Below are positions 8,493 to 16,604 of a stretch of DNA of 54,121 bases, one piece after another (the stretch's first letter is position 1; every line of letters starts with the position of its first letter). Location: assembly GCA_903899985.1 (NCBI GenBank), contig CAIULL010000110.1:1-54121 (forward strand). The letters run 5' to 3'. The DNA comes from an uncultured Schlesneria sp. (lineage in GTDB: Bacteria > Planctomycetota > Planctomycetia > Planctomycetales > Planctomycetaceae). The notes beneath the pieces are model-generated. The model was given only the letters and a program-made list of their open reading frames with translations. It did no database searches and was not told the DNA's origin. A program made the translations under genes and the position numbers.

Positions 8493-9524
8493 ATGAACTC
8501 GCTCGTGTTGGCACAAATGAATCCGCTGGTGATGGTTGCGATTATCGCGGTCATCGTCATTCTGGCGTTGATTTTCTTCGCGGTCTTCGCTCGTTTTATC
8601 AGTTTATACATCCAATGCTGGATGACCGGGGCCGATATTTCATTGCCGCACCTGGTGATGATGACCATTCGGAAGGTGAATCCAGCGATCATCGTCAGGG
8701 CCAAGATTATTGCCGTACAGGCGGGCCTGACCGAGGTCTATCAGATCAGCACGCGCGATCTGGAGTCTCACTACCTTGCGGGGGGGAACGTTCCGAACGT
8801 CATTCGAGCTCTGGTTGCGGCAAAGAAGGCCAATATTGATCTCGACTGGCAGACGGCACAAGCGATTGACCTGGCTGGTCGTGACATCCTGGAAGCGGTC
8901 CGGACAAGTGTTTATCCCAAAGTCATTGACTGCCCGGATACTCGAAAAGGACAAATGACATTAGACGCCGTTGCGGGCGACGGCATTCTGCTTAAGGCAC
9001 GTGCTCGAGTGACGGTGCGGACAAACATTCATCAGTTAATTGGTGGAGCCACAGAGGAAACAATTGTCGCGCGCGTTGGTCAGGGGATCGTGCAGGCAAT
9101 TGGTTCCACGAAATCTTACAAGCTGGTGCTGGAAAACCCCGAGATGATCTCGCAAACCGTGCTCAATCAAGGGTTGGAAGCACAGACGGCCTTCGAAATC
9201 GTTTCGATTGATATTGCGGATATTGATGTGGGTGAAAATATCGGAGCACGACTGTCGGCAGATCAGGCCGAGGCTGACATGCGGGTCGCGCAGGCCAAGG
9301 CTGAGCAGCGTCGGGCCGATTTCACCGCGCGAGAGCAGGAAATGGTGGCTCACGTTCAGGAAAATCGAGCAAAAGTGGTGTTAGCCGAGGCTGAAGTTCC
9401 CGTCGCCATCGCAGAAGGTTTTCGCAAAGGAACGTTGGGGCTGATCGACTATTACGACTTGAAGAACGTTCAAGCGGATACCCAGATGCGAACCACCATC
9501 GCCGGAACAAGTATCTCGAAATAA
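8493..9524 (+). CDS. floA: Flotillin-like protein FloA
   Basis: 343 residues, close to the family length of about 330. An N-terminal membrane segment (about 12-35) is followed by the SPFH/band 7-like domain (phrases [21 protein letters not shown] and [19 protein letters not shown]) and a flotillin tail rich in Ala/Glu ([20 protein letters not shown]). FloA oligomers scaffold functional membrane microdomains. An AAGGGA ribosome-binding site at 8478-8483 supports the ATG at 8493. It lies downstream of nfeD and upstream of a membrane-anchored unknown protein and a glycosyltransferase on the same strand, so a membrane-organisation operon is likely. Confidence 0.95.
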   Translation: MNSLVLAQMNPLVMVAIIAVIVILALIFFAVFARFISLYIQCWMTGADISLPHLVMMTIRKVNPAIIVRAKIIAVQAGLTEVYQISTRDLESHYLAGGNVPNVIRALVAAKKANIDLDWQTAQAIDLAGRDILEAVRTSVYPKVIDCPDTRKGQMTLDAVAGDGILLKARARVTVRTNIHQLIGGATEETIVARVGQGIVQAIGSTKSYKLVLENPEMISQTVLNQGLEAQTAFEIVSIDIADIDVGENIGARLSADQAEADMRVAQAKAEQRRADFTAREQEMVAHVQENRAKVVLAEAEVPVAIAEGFRKGTLGLIDYYDLKNVQADTQMRTTIAGTSISK

Positions 9525-9572
9525 CGTGCCGTCAGAGGCGATAGCGTCTCGTGAAAGCCTGGAGGTCGATGC

Positions 9573-10187
9573 ATGTTTCTTCCAATTCTCGGTGCGGTCC
9601 CTGACGTCTCGCAAATCATCGGACTGTGTGTCTTAGTCATTTCCGTACTCAGCTGGTTTATTAATCTCGTTCAGGGAAATACACCTGACGGAGTGCCGCG
9701 GGCAAAAGCACAGAATCCCAAACCGCGGTCTGCTCGCAGCGAGATTGAGGTATTGCTGGAACAGATTGCGGATGGCAAGAAGAAGCAAGTCGGGCGCGAA
9801 CAGCAGACACAGGCACCAAGACCGCCCCGACCCCAGCAAGATCGTCCCAAAAATGTTGCTCGATCAAATTCTGCACGACCTGAATCTCAATCGCCCAAAC
9901 CAGCAGCAAAGCTGACAACTCGCGTGGCCGATATGCATCTGGCATCGTCGAATCTTGGTAACGAAGTTCGTTCGCATCAGATGGGGAACAGAGTTGACGC
10001 GGCAGTTCAAAAGGAGATAACAGCCGCTGTCCAACATGATCTTGGCAACCGGATCGCTGCGGCCAAGCCGTCCCAGGAACAACCGATGCATCCACTGATC
10101 AAGGTCTTGCGGGACCCGAACGGTATTCGACAGGCCATATTGCTCAACGAGATTCTGCAGCGACCTAAGGCCAAGAGACATGTCTGA
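9573..10187 (+). CDS. Membrane-anchored hypothetical protein in the floA cluster
   Basis: 204 residues, family not recognised. Residues 10-33 form one hydrophobic helix (IIGLCVLVISVLSWFINLV). The rest is a polar, proline/glutamine-rich linker (about 45-110) and a short Ala/Arg-rich C-terminal region ending in IKVLRDPNGIRQAILLNEIL, which looks like a protein-binding helix. GGAGGT at 9561-9566 sits 6 nt before the ATG. The stop overlaps the glycosyltransferase start by 8 nt. The position suggests a role coupled to FloA or to the glycosyltransferase, but that is inference from context only. Confidence 0.8.
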   Translation: MFLPILGAVPDVSQIIGLCVLVISVLSWFINLVQGNTPDGVPRAKAQNPKPRSARSEIEVLLEQIADGKKKQVGREQQTQAPRPPRPQQDRPKNVARSNSARPESQSPKPAAKLTTRVADMHLASSNLGNEVRSHQMGNRVDAAVQKEITAAVQHDLGNRIAAAKPSQEQPMHPLIKVLRDPNGIRQAILLNEILQRPKAKRHV

Positions 10188-11295
10188 GATTGAGCCTTCG
10201 ATCCTGCTATTCGCAGGACGATTTACTGTTCGAGGCAGTTGTTCCTACACCTTACGTCTGGCCGAACACTTGCCATCGCAGGGGATTCGAAGCGTCGTCG
10301 TATGCCCGGACGCACGGCGTGTCGAGCCAGAGCGGCGGCGAGAGCTTCAAATCCGGGAATTCTCGCATCTTCAGTTACCGCTTTGGGGCTGTGTTGTCGT
10401 GCGGATGATGCTTCGGCAGTTGCAGCTGGACCCGCCGGATTTGATTCACATTCAGTCGCGAAACGTGGCACAACAGGGAATGTGGCTGGCTCGCGAACTT
10501 CGACGTCCATTTGTGTTAACAGTCCATGATTACCTTCAGGCGTCCGAGCGATTTGTTGTCGATCGTCGCTGGGGGCAAAGGATCATTGCGGTCAGCGAAT
10601 CGGTAAAATCGGATTTGCAGAAACGAGCAGGACTACCTGGAGACCTGATTTCCGTCATTCACAGTGGCGTTAATACGCACGATAAGATCGATGAAACAAC
10701 GGTCTTAAAGGCCAATCGCGTCCCGGTTATCGGGACGGCGGGTCCGCTGGAGGCGGTCAAAGGATTTCCATTTTTCCTGGGTGCTGCAGCGCGAGTTCTG
10801 GCAACAGGGCGCGATGTGGAATTTGTGATTGCCGGAGCCGGTCCCGAAGAGTCAAATTTGAGACGACTCGCACGCGAATTAAAGATCGATTCGCACGTGA
10901 CCTTCAGTCCCAATTTACTCGAGTTCAGTGATGCGTTATCCGCGACGGACATCTTCTGTCTTCCGTCGCTGCAACAAGGGATCGGTACGATCATGCTTGA
11001 AGCCATGTCGAAAGGGCGCCCCGTGATCGCTTCACGAGTCGGCGGTATCGATCAGGTCGTGCGAGATGGTGAGAATGGCCTGCTGGTCCCTCCATCCAGC
11101 AGCGAGTCACTCGCAAATCGCATCATGGAGCTTCTCGATGACCCGGTGAAAGCTCGTGAAATGGGCCGTGCCGCTCGAATCGAAGTCGCTCGTGACTTCA
11201 GCGTGGATCAGATGGTCTCGAAAACCGCGGCCGTGTACCGCGAAATTCTTGAAGCAAAACTTGCGAATCGTGAACCCGTATTGGCTGGTCGTTGA
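10180..11295 (+). CDS. Glycosyltransferase family 4
   Basis: 371 residues with the two Rossmann-like halves of a GT-B fold. The N-terminal acceptor half starts ILLFAGRFTVRGSCSYTLR. The linker region reads LISVIHSGVN. The nucleotide-sugar half contains GTAGPLEAVKGF, FVIAGAGPEESNLRRLAREL and LPSLQQGIGTIMLEAMSKG. The last phrase occupies the EX7E catalytic motif, but the first Glu is Gln here (QGIGTIMLE). That is tolerated in some members but worth noting. It probably transfers a sugar from a nucleotide donor to a lipid or surface polymer at the cytoplasmic face. The start overlaps the upstream gene by 8 nt (ATGTCTGA), implying translational coupling. Confidence 0.88.
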   Translation: MSEIEPSILLFAGRFTVRGSCSYTLRLAEHLPSQGIRSVVVCPDARRVEPERRRELQIREFSHLQLPLWGCVVVRMMLRQLQLDPPDLIHIQSRNVAQQGMWLARELRRPFVLTVHDYLQASERFVVDRRWGQRIIAVSESVKSDLQKRAGLPGDLISVIHSGVNTHDKIDETTVLKANRVPVIGTAGPLEAVKGFPFFLGAAARVLATGRDVEFVIAGAGPEESNLRRLARELKIDSHVTFSPNLLEFSDALSATDIFCLPSLQQGIGTIMLEAMSKGRPVIASRVGGIDQVVRDGENGLLVPPSSSESLANRIMELLDDPVKAREMGRAARIEVARDFSVDQMVSKTAAVYREILEAKLANREPVLAGR

Positions 11296-11471
11296 CGTCT
11301 GATTGAGTTTGTCAGTTTCGGTCATAGAAGCTTTCATCGTCCGTGTGTTTTTGATCCGTCCGACCGTAAGCCGCGGCGATGGCCCCTTCTGGCAATGCCG
11401 TGAAGAATTTTTCAGCGCGAAAACAGGCGTGTTTTGAAAAAGTGTGGTGGCGACTCTCAAGCTTCAAGCTC

Positions 11472-11746
11472 TCCACCGACCTCGCGTCGGTGGAAGCAAA
11501 GACTGAGAGGCTACCACCAGGCTTTATCGCAAAAAAGCAAGCTCTCCACTGACCTTGTGTCAGTGGGAGCAACGATTGAAGAGCTATTGAACTCGCTCAA
11601 TCGGATGGTTAGCGAGAAGAATTCGCTTGAAAGTCGCTGCTCTCTCCGACGCGAGGGGGCGGTGGAGAGCAAGACATTTCACCCTTGATCCATCGGCGTA
11701 GCTGGCCAATCGCTGCTTCCACCGACTCAAGGTCGATGGAGAGCAT
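11472..11746. repeat. Cluster of four related hairpins
   Basis: Four copies of a unit with consensus GCTCTCCACCGAC, 5-nt loop, GTCGGTGGAGAGC. Unit 1 is 11472-11494 (9-bp perfect stem, loop CTCGC). Unit 2 is 11546-11566 (8-bp stem, loop CTTGT, with compensating A/T for C/G changes in both arms). Unit 3 is 11639-11670, imperfect. Unit 4 is 11718-11740, one mismatch, loop TCAAG. Spacing is about 70-95 bp. The paired changes in unit 2 suggest the fold, not just the sequence, is kept. This resembles REP/BIME clusters. Confidence 0.75.
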
Positions 11747-11749
11747 TTT

Positions 11750-11774
11750 CCATAACCGCGTTCCACGGTTATGG
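11750..11774. terminator. Inverted repeat, possible terminator
   Basis: CCATAACCG (11750-11758) pairs with CGGTTATGG (11766-11774) around a 7-nt loop. Downstream on the plus strand comes CCGTTTTTCC, a short T-run, so it may stop rightward transcripts before they enter the leftward gene. Confidence 0.5.
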
Positions 11775-11865
11775 CCGTTTTTCCGATGAAAAATGCTTCA
11801 CAGCGATGGCCTCTTTTGGGCTAAATCGAATTCACAAAACTTGCAATATTTGGAAGAGGTCCATG

Positions 11866-12639
11866 TCACGTGGCATCGTGTAATTGCCGGACGACCCCGT
11901 CAAGAAATTTCGCCAGACGTTCGGCACACAGCATGGCATTTTCTCGCAATCGCCACATGTCCTTATAGCTGCCTGGTCGTTTCCAGAGTGATCCGATGAC
12001 GGCTCCAACTCGAACCGACCCTGTTTCGCCGACAAGACTCAACACTTCATCCGGCAGGTCAGCGGAGAGATCGTCACTGACCGCGCGGACGGCGAGGAAA
12101 CGTTCTTTCCTGTCACGACACAACGCTGCAATCGCGTAAGTTTCCATGTCGACTGCAATCGCGCCGGTTTTTTCTGCCAGTAGTTGTTTTTCAGCAATTT
12201 TGCGAACCATTTTATCAACAGTGAGCGTTCGCCCGACGGTTAATCCGCGCGAAGGATCGGTCGTCATTCCGACATCGATTTTCAGCGAATCTCCCTGAAA
12301 GCTTGTGACCTCGTTGGCAACAACGATCTGACCGATCTGTAAACTCGGGATCAATGCGCCACAAAATCCCGTTGAAACAATCCAACGCGGCCGGTGAGCA
12401 TCGAGTAGCGCGGCGGTTGCTCGTTCGGCGCGAGTTGGCCCGAGTCCCGATTCGACGATGGCAATCCGGATTTTTCCGTAGAAGCCGCCGCGAAAAGTAA
12501 AACGGCCGCCGGTATAGGTTTTTACCTTCGAGCAATGTGCCAGGAATTCACTGAGTTCCAAGGGGAGCGCACAGACCAGTCCGATATCGGCTCGCGTTGT
12601 GTCTTCTTTGAATTCGCCTTGAGAAGTGGTTTTTGTCAA
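11866..12639 (-). CDS. PNP/MTAN-superfamily nucleoside phosphorylase or hydrolase
   Basis: 257 residues. The fold is recognised from DIGLVCALPLELSEFL at the start, STGFCGAL (the glycine-rich base), AVDMETYAIA (the Met-Glu pair that binds ribose in MTA/SAH nucleosidases) and AVRAVSDD, where the Asp near the end is the usual general acid. It could be an MTA/SAH nucleosidase acting on methylthioadenosine and S-adenosylhomocysteine, or the related HpnG-type hopanoid-linked phosphorylase. Sequence alone does not decide. The start is TTG at 12639 with AAAGA upstream. A stop lies just upstream in frame, and no ATG is available near the N-terminus. Confidence 0.82.
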   Translation of the reverse strand: MTKTTSQGEFKEDTTRADIGLVCALPLELSEFLAHCSKVKTYTGGRFTFRGGFYGKIRIAIVESGLGPTRAERATAALLDAHRPRWIVSTGFCGALIPSLQIGQIVVANEVTSFQGDSLKIDVGMTTDPSRGLTVGRTLTVDKMVRKIAEKQLLAEKTGAIAVDMETYAIAALCRDRKERFLAVRAVSDDLSADLPDEVLSLVGETGSVRVGAVIGSLWKRPGSYKDMWRLRENAMLCAERLAKFLDGVVRQLHDAT

Positions 12640-12982
12640 TTCAATCTTTCAATATGCATAATACGGATTTCATCTGACCATGCGCCATAGAAGCGATTTA
12701 TTCGTCATGATGGCTTTCAAATGTTCCGGCGCTAATGACCGCCAAAGTTTCGCACATCGTATCAGTCTCCCCAACCCTTTCGTAAGGCTTTGAAGTAAAT
12801 GACTTCGGCAAGAACGGCTGATATCGGCAATAACGATCGAACTGGCTGACATCTGGATGTCGAAAACTTCAGTGCGGAAATGAGAACCGTCAACCTTGCC
12901 ACAAGGCACTCGCGTCACACCGATGACGATTCATCATTTCTTATTTCTTCACCGATCGACTTTGCGCAAAGAAAGGAAATCT
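12640..12982. other. Intergenic region between divergent genes
   Basis: About 340 bp. No gene is accepted. A leftward 82-codon frame (12918-12670) contains LTKGLGRLIRCAKLWR, similar to LTKGWGDLSGSRLWR on the minus strand near 22700, which hints at a diverged dispersed repeat rather than a gene. Confidence 0.4.
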
Positions 12983-13165
12983 ATGAGAAAACTGCTGGTT
13001 CTGGCAGCCGTTGCAGCAGTCATAATGACGAGTGTCGAAGCACAAGCGGCTGGTCGGCGTGTTCGGCCACAAACTACGACGAGCGTGCAAACGCCATTCA
13101 GTCGTTTGATGGACCTGGAACGTCGAAAGAACGCGTATTTGCGTCAAATGGTCTTCGGCCGCTGA
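12983..13165 (+). CDS. Small secreted protein, 60 aa
   Basis: The start is ATG at 12983 with AAAGGAAA at 12972-12979. The frame extends upstream, but that part is not protein-like. Residues 1-22 are a classical signal peptide (MRKLLVLAAVAAVIM, then SVEAQA at the cleavage site). The mature peptide is about 38 residues, basic, and ends NAYLRQMVFGR. Family not recognised. Tiny exported proteins of this layout are common in planctomycetes. Confidence 0.75.
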   Translation: MRKLLVLAAVAAVIMTSVEAQAAGRRVRPQTTTSVQTPFSRLMDLERRKNAYLRQMVFGR

Positions 13166-13348
13166 TTCAAAACGAATTTGGGTCTACGGGTCTGGACAGA
13201 GTGTAGGGAAACCCGGCTATGAAGCCCTCGTCGCAGCCGCGGGACGCTTCACATTGTTTTCGAGGGTTTAAGACGACTGGTTCCGGCGTTAGCCGAGAAC
13301 AGTGATTTACGCGAAGCCTGAGTCCAGCAGGTTTACAACTCGTTAACG

Positions 13349-13375
13349 ATGCCGCGTGGTTCCTCCACGCGGCAT
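13349..13375. terminator. Strong 11-bp hairpin in a convergent gap
   Basis: ATGCCGCGTGG (13349-13359), loop TTCCT, CCACGCGGCAT (13365-13375): a perfect GC-rich stem. On the plus strand it is followed by TGTTCATTTTC, and on the minus strand it lies 10 nt past the stop of the leftward gene ending at 13385. It probably terminates transcripts from both sides. Confidence 0.7.
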
Positions 13376-13384
13376 TGTTCATTT

Positions 13385-13723
13385 TCAACATCCTTTTTTT
13401 CGAGGCGTTGATTGACGTTGCGAAATGTCAACGAGTTTGATTCTCATGTTTCCGAAATACCTCAACGGATAGGTTGTCGGATCCTTGAACTCGTTTTCAA
13501 ACACGTTTAGCCCGACGCGGTTATGTGGCTTAGACAGGCTCCCTAATAAAAGAGCACACATTTCGGCACGGAACTTGATCACTGAATCCCCGGTTGATGC
13601 GTTACATCGTTGAATGAACCGTAACGCCAGGCCTTGGAATTCTGTTTCACGGATAACAACATCGTTGAAAACAGCAGACTTCCAACGGAAGTACTTGATC
13701 ATTTGAATGTTCCGGAAAGGCAT
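13385..13723 (-). CDS. Hypothetical 112-aa protein, head-to-head with the sigma-54-like regulator
   Basis: Leftward frame MPFRNIQMIKYFRWKSAVFN... with steady coding character throughout (for example TEFQGLALRFIQRCNASTG, FRAEMCALLLGSLSKPHN and YPLRYFGNMRIKLVDISQR) and a hairpin 10 nt beyond its stop. Family not recognised. The FRAEMCALLLGSL segment could be a PilZ-like or similar beta-strand/helix pattern, but I would not assign it. The outer ATG (13723) is a single base from the opposite-strand ATG at 13725. An internal ATG at 13702 has GGAA at a better distance and may be the true start. Confidence 0.65.
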   Translation of the reverse strand: MPFRNIQMIKYFRWKSAVFNDVVIRETEFQGLALRFIQRCNASTGDSVIKFRAEMCALLLGSLSKPHNRVGLNVFENEFKDPTTYPLRYFGNMRIKLVDISQRQSTPRKKGC

Positions 13724-13724
13724 A

Positions 13725-15188
13725 ATGTCAAAGCCAGTGATTGTCGTACTGAGTAGCGACCAGCGAATGGCATCAGAACTTTCCGAACTGCTTCACGGGA
13801 AGGCTGAGATTCGATCCTGTGACTCGCTGGAACAACTGATCGGGGTTGCAGATCAAGCAGGTCTTGATGCGTTGGTCGCTGATTTTCGCGATATTTCCAA
13901 TGGTGGACATCAAGAAGTTCGGATTCTGGAAATCGTACAACAAAGCCATCCAGGAACTCGACGGGTGATGGTCACACCTGATTTTTGTCCTGAGACTCTT
14001 GAGCGTTGTGCAGCAGTGGCGGAGATTACTCATTTGCGAGGGCATCTTGACCGCAGCGCGCTGCTGAAAGCATTTGGTCCCCTTTTTTCAGAGCCGACGG
14101 ATATCAACGAATACAACGCTGAAGATCTTCAGGCAGGGATCGACGGGAAGTCTCACGGCGATGTTGAGCCGCCGTCTGGTGTTTTAATGGGAATCAGTCG
14201 GCGCTATGAAACGCATTCGCCATACTTGAAACAAATACTTTTGGATTTGGAAGTTGCGGCATCTCATAATGTCACAATTCTGCTGGTCGGCGAAACCGGT
14301 GCGGGAAAGACATACCTGAGCCGTTTGATTCATGAGGTCTCGTCAAGACGTTATGAACCGTTTGTTCCCGTAGCCTGCGGTGCGCTCCCAAATGATTTGA
14401 TCGAAAGCGAACTTTTTGGCCACACCAAAGGTTCATTCACAAGTGCCCACCAGGACAAAGAGGGAAAATTCATCGCAGCGCGTCGAGGCTCATTGCTGCT
14501 GGACGAAATCGATGCGTTAGGACTCGAACAGCAGGTCAAACTTTTACGAGTCATCGAAACTGGCGAATTTGAACCCGTCGGTTCCAACCAGACTCAAGTA
14601 TGCCAGGCAAGGCTGATTGTCGCGAGCAATCTCGAATTACAACCGCTTGTCGAACAGCGCCGTTTTCGATCGGATCTTTACTACCGATTAAACATGATGA
14701 AATTCGTTATTCCCCCACTTCGTCACAGGAAAATGGATGTGATCCCGCTGGCGAAAAAGTTCGTACGCCAGTTTTCCATCAAACACGGCGTACGAATCGA
14801 TGAAATTGAACCGAGGCTCTTCGAGGCACTGTTGAAATACCCGTGGCCGGGAAACGTTCGAGAACTCGAGCATGTTATTCAACGGGCAGTGATCTTTTGT
14901 CGAAACGGACGACTTTTGAAACAAGACTTGCCGCCGCACATTTTGTCAGGAAACGTCGGACCGACAAATGATCCGACCGTGGTCTTGTCGGAATCAGAGA
15001 CGTTAACACACCTTGACGACAAAAAGGGGGGCCTTTCGCTGGGCAATCAAATCGCATTAAGTGAGAAAGAGATCATTGAGGAATCGTTGTTTAAGAACAG
15101 TTTTCGACGTACAAAAACCGCTCAGGAACTCGGCATAAGCCGCGTGACCTTGTATAACAAGATGAAGAAATACGGTTTACAACGCTGA
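13725..15188 (+). CDS. Sigma-54-dependent activator-like protein with degenerate receiver
   Basis: 487 residues, starting at ATG 13725 behind GGAAAGG. Residues 1-120 resemble a response-regulator receiver (VIVVLSSD at the acidic pocket, LVADFRD at the phospho-site position), but the usual late Lys is not evident. The AAA+ domain has Walker A GETGAGKT near 189, ELFGHTKGSFTSA near 229-241, Walker B GSLLLDEID and the sensor region FRSDLYYRLN. The loop that normally reads GAFTGA, which contacts sigma-54, is GSFTSA here. The C-terminus is a Fis-type helix-turn-helix (TAQELGISRVTLYNKMKK). It probably activates or modulates transcription, but the altered loop questions sigma-54 use. No sensor kinase is adjacent. 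Confidence 0.88.
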   Translation: MSKPVIVVLSSDQRMASELSELLHGKAEIRSCDSLEQLIGVADQAGLDALVADFRDISNGGHQEVRILEIVQQSHPGTRRVMVTPDFCPETLERCAAVAEITHLRGHLDRSALLKAFGPLFSEPTDINEYNAEDLQAGIDGKSHGDVEPPSGVLMGISRRYETHSPYLKQILLDLEVAASHNVTILLVGETGAGKTYLSRLIHEVSSRRYEPFVPVACGALPNDLIESELFGHTKGSFTSAHQDKEGKFIAARRGSLLLDEIDALGLEQQVKLLRVIETGEFEPVGSNQTQVCQARLIVASNLELQPLVEQRRFRSDLYYRLNMMKFVIPPLRHRKMDVIPLAKKFVRQFSIKHGVRIDEIEPRLFEALLKYPWPGNVRELEHVIQRAVIFCRNGRLLKQDLPPHILSGNVGPTNDPTVVLSESETLTHLDDKKGGLSLGNQIALSEKEIIEESLFKNSFRRTKTAQELGISRVTLYNKMKKYGLQR

Positions 15189-15206
15189 AATGAAGGGTTC
15201 AGTCGA

Positions 15207-15449
15207 ATGACGGGATATACGGTACATACCGGGTCAACAGTGAAGTTTTCTTCGAGTTGGGATCGGATTTTTTCTTCGACCTCTTCAAAAAAGGGGGAAA
15301 AGGAAGAAACCAATTCGCAAAAAAAGAAAGCCGTCAAGCTGGTCAAGAAGTCGGGAAAAAAGAAGTCGGCTGAAAAATCTCAGGAAACGCATTTATCGAC
15401 CAAAAAAGCTGCCGCAAAGAAATTGACTTCCAAGCGAATCAAAAGGTAA
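15207..15449 (+). CDS. Small Lys-rich basic protein
   Basis: 80 residues: a short conserved-looking head (MTGYTVHTGSTVKFSSSWD RIFSS) followed by a tail of alternating Lys/Ser/Ala (KKKAVKLVKKSGKKKSAEK). I recall similar short YTVHTGST-type proteins with lysine-rich tails in planctomycetes, but the function is unknown. The tail suggests nucleic acid or ribosome binding. It lies 18 nt after the regulator stop and may be co-transcribed. The start ATG has no strong ribosome-binding site. Confidence 0.65.
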   Translation: MTGYTVHTGSTVKFSSSWDRIFSSTSSKKGEKEETNSQKKKAVKLVKKSGKKKSAEKSQETHLSTKKAAAKKLTSKRIKR

Positions 15450-15676
15450 GACGGTGATAAACCTTACCGATGATGCCTGAAATGCACGCAGTTAACCGTA
15501 GTCGTAAGATTTGACTAGGTGTCTGTTTAATGCTTGAACGCCTGGCCGCCGATAGCACTGTTGGCAGGCTGATCGGCTTCGTAAAGCCGAGTTTAAAATC
15601 GGCTCAGGGTGATTGCCTGTTTTTTCGCAAGACTTGGCGCTACCACGGACGGTGCTGAACCGAGCCGTTTACATAG
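15450..15676. other. Intergenic stretch
   Basis: Non-coding by eye. The segment near 15568-15600 (AGGCTGATCGGC, then AAGCCGA) loosely resembles the core of the 178-bp repeats at 40238-40582. Confidence 0.35.
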
Positions 15677-15714
15677 AACAGCCTCCAGGGAAGATCTCTC
15701 CCCTGGAGGCTGTT
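15677..15714 (+). terminator. 14-bp perfect stem, probable terminator
   Basis: AACAGCCTCCAGGG (15677-15690) pairs completely with CCCTGGAGGCTGTT (15701-15714) around a 10-nt loop. CGTCGTTTGCGATTTTT follows. It is the strongest single hairpin in this part of the window and separates the regulator region from the lipoprotein genes. Confidence 0.75.
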
Positions 15715-15851
15715 CGTCGTTTGCGATTTTTCATTCGACAAGAGTCGGCAAACCTTGCTGAAATCGATCTTGAGTGATTTGCAAATCTCTGTCACATTAC
15801 GTCGATTGCCTGAATCCTTTCGTCAAAAACATTCTGCGCGATCGTGTCCGA

Positions 15852-16415
15852 ATGTCACCAAGACTTATTTTCTGCTGCCTACTTTTATTCCTGTCCATAG
15901 CCGGTTCGGGTTGTGTGTCACTGGATTTGAACGGCCCTCCAGTTGCAAACCCTGTCTTCGTACGCGCCAACAACCCGGAGGAAGCGTGGGAACGAACGGT
16001 TGATGTTGTTCACGATTATCTGTTCGAGATTGAGCGAGAGAATAAGCTAGGTGGAGTCATCGAGACTCGATATAAAACGGGTGCGGGAATACTTGAGCCT
16101 TGGCATCCTGATTCGGTTGGGTCTGTCAATCGCTGGCAAAGTTCGTTTCAATCGATTCGCCGAAAAGCCTATGTCCGCTTCACTCCAGCTCCCGGTGGTT
16201 ATCTCGTTGGAGTTGAAGCAATTAAAGAGCTTGAAGATGTTCCGCGAGCGGCGAATTTTGCTGGTGGTGCAACATTTCTTGACAACAGTGCGCTGCAACG
16301 CGACCTCAATCCGGTTGTAGGACAGGCCACACCTTCAGGCTGGATTAACCAGGGGCGCGATCCAGCTCTTGAGCAAGCGATGCTTCGAACGATCAATCGA
16401 AAGTTCGTCGAGTAG
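15852..16415 (+). CDS. Putative lipoprotein
   Basis: 187 residues from ATG 15852. A longer frame reaches back to 15774 but would bury the signal. The signal MSPRLIFCCLLLFLSIAG ends at a lipobox-like SGC. The mature part (NPEEAWERTVDVVHDYLFEI, RENKLGGVIETRYKTGAG, YVRFTPAPGGYLVGVEAIKE) looks like a small alpha/beta envelope protein. Exact family not recognised. It is followed on the same strand by another putative lipoprotein, so a shared envelope role is plausible. Confidence 0.78.
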   Translation: MSPRLIFCCLLLFLSIAGSGCVSLDLNGPPVANPVFVRANNPEEAWERTVDVVHDYLFEIERENKLGGVIETRYKTGAGILEPWHPDSVGSVNRWQSSFQSIRRKAYVRFTPAPGGYLVGVEAIKELEDVPRAANFAGGATFLDNSALQRDLNPVVGQATPSGWINQGRDPALEQAMLRTINRKFVE

Positions 16416-16604
16416 TCACCGACGTAGACGCGTGCCAAAATTCAATGAACTCAACGGCCGATCCGATCGCATTCGAGCCGTTGAATGCGAAATCCCACTC
16501 CAATGACAGAAAGCTGACATTGTGAGATTCTGCATTTGGAGGTAGTGTTTGCATCAAACGCGGTTAAGGTTGATCGCTGTAACAAATTTGCCATGGATGG
16601 CGAA

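Larger units (their letters stand above)
11296..11865. other. Convergent gap filled by palindromic repeats
   Basis: 570 bp between a rightward glycosyltransferase and a leftward phosphorylase. Short open frames cross the repeats and have no protein character. The content is four hairpin units (11472-11746) and a separate inverted repeat (11750-11774), listed separately. Confidence 0.6.
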
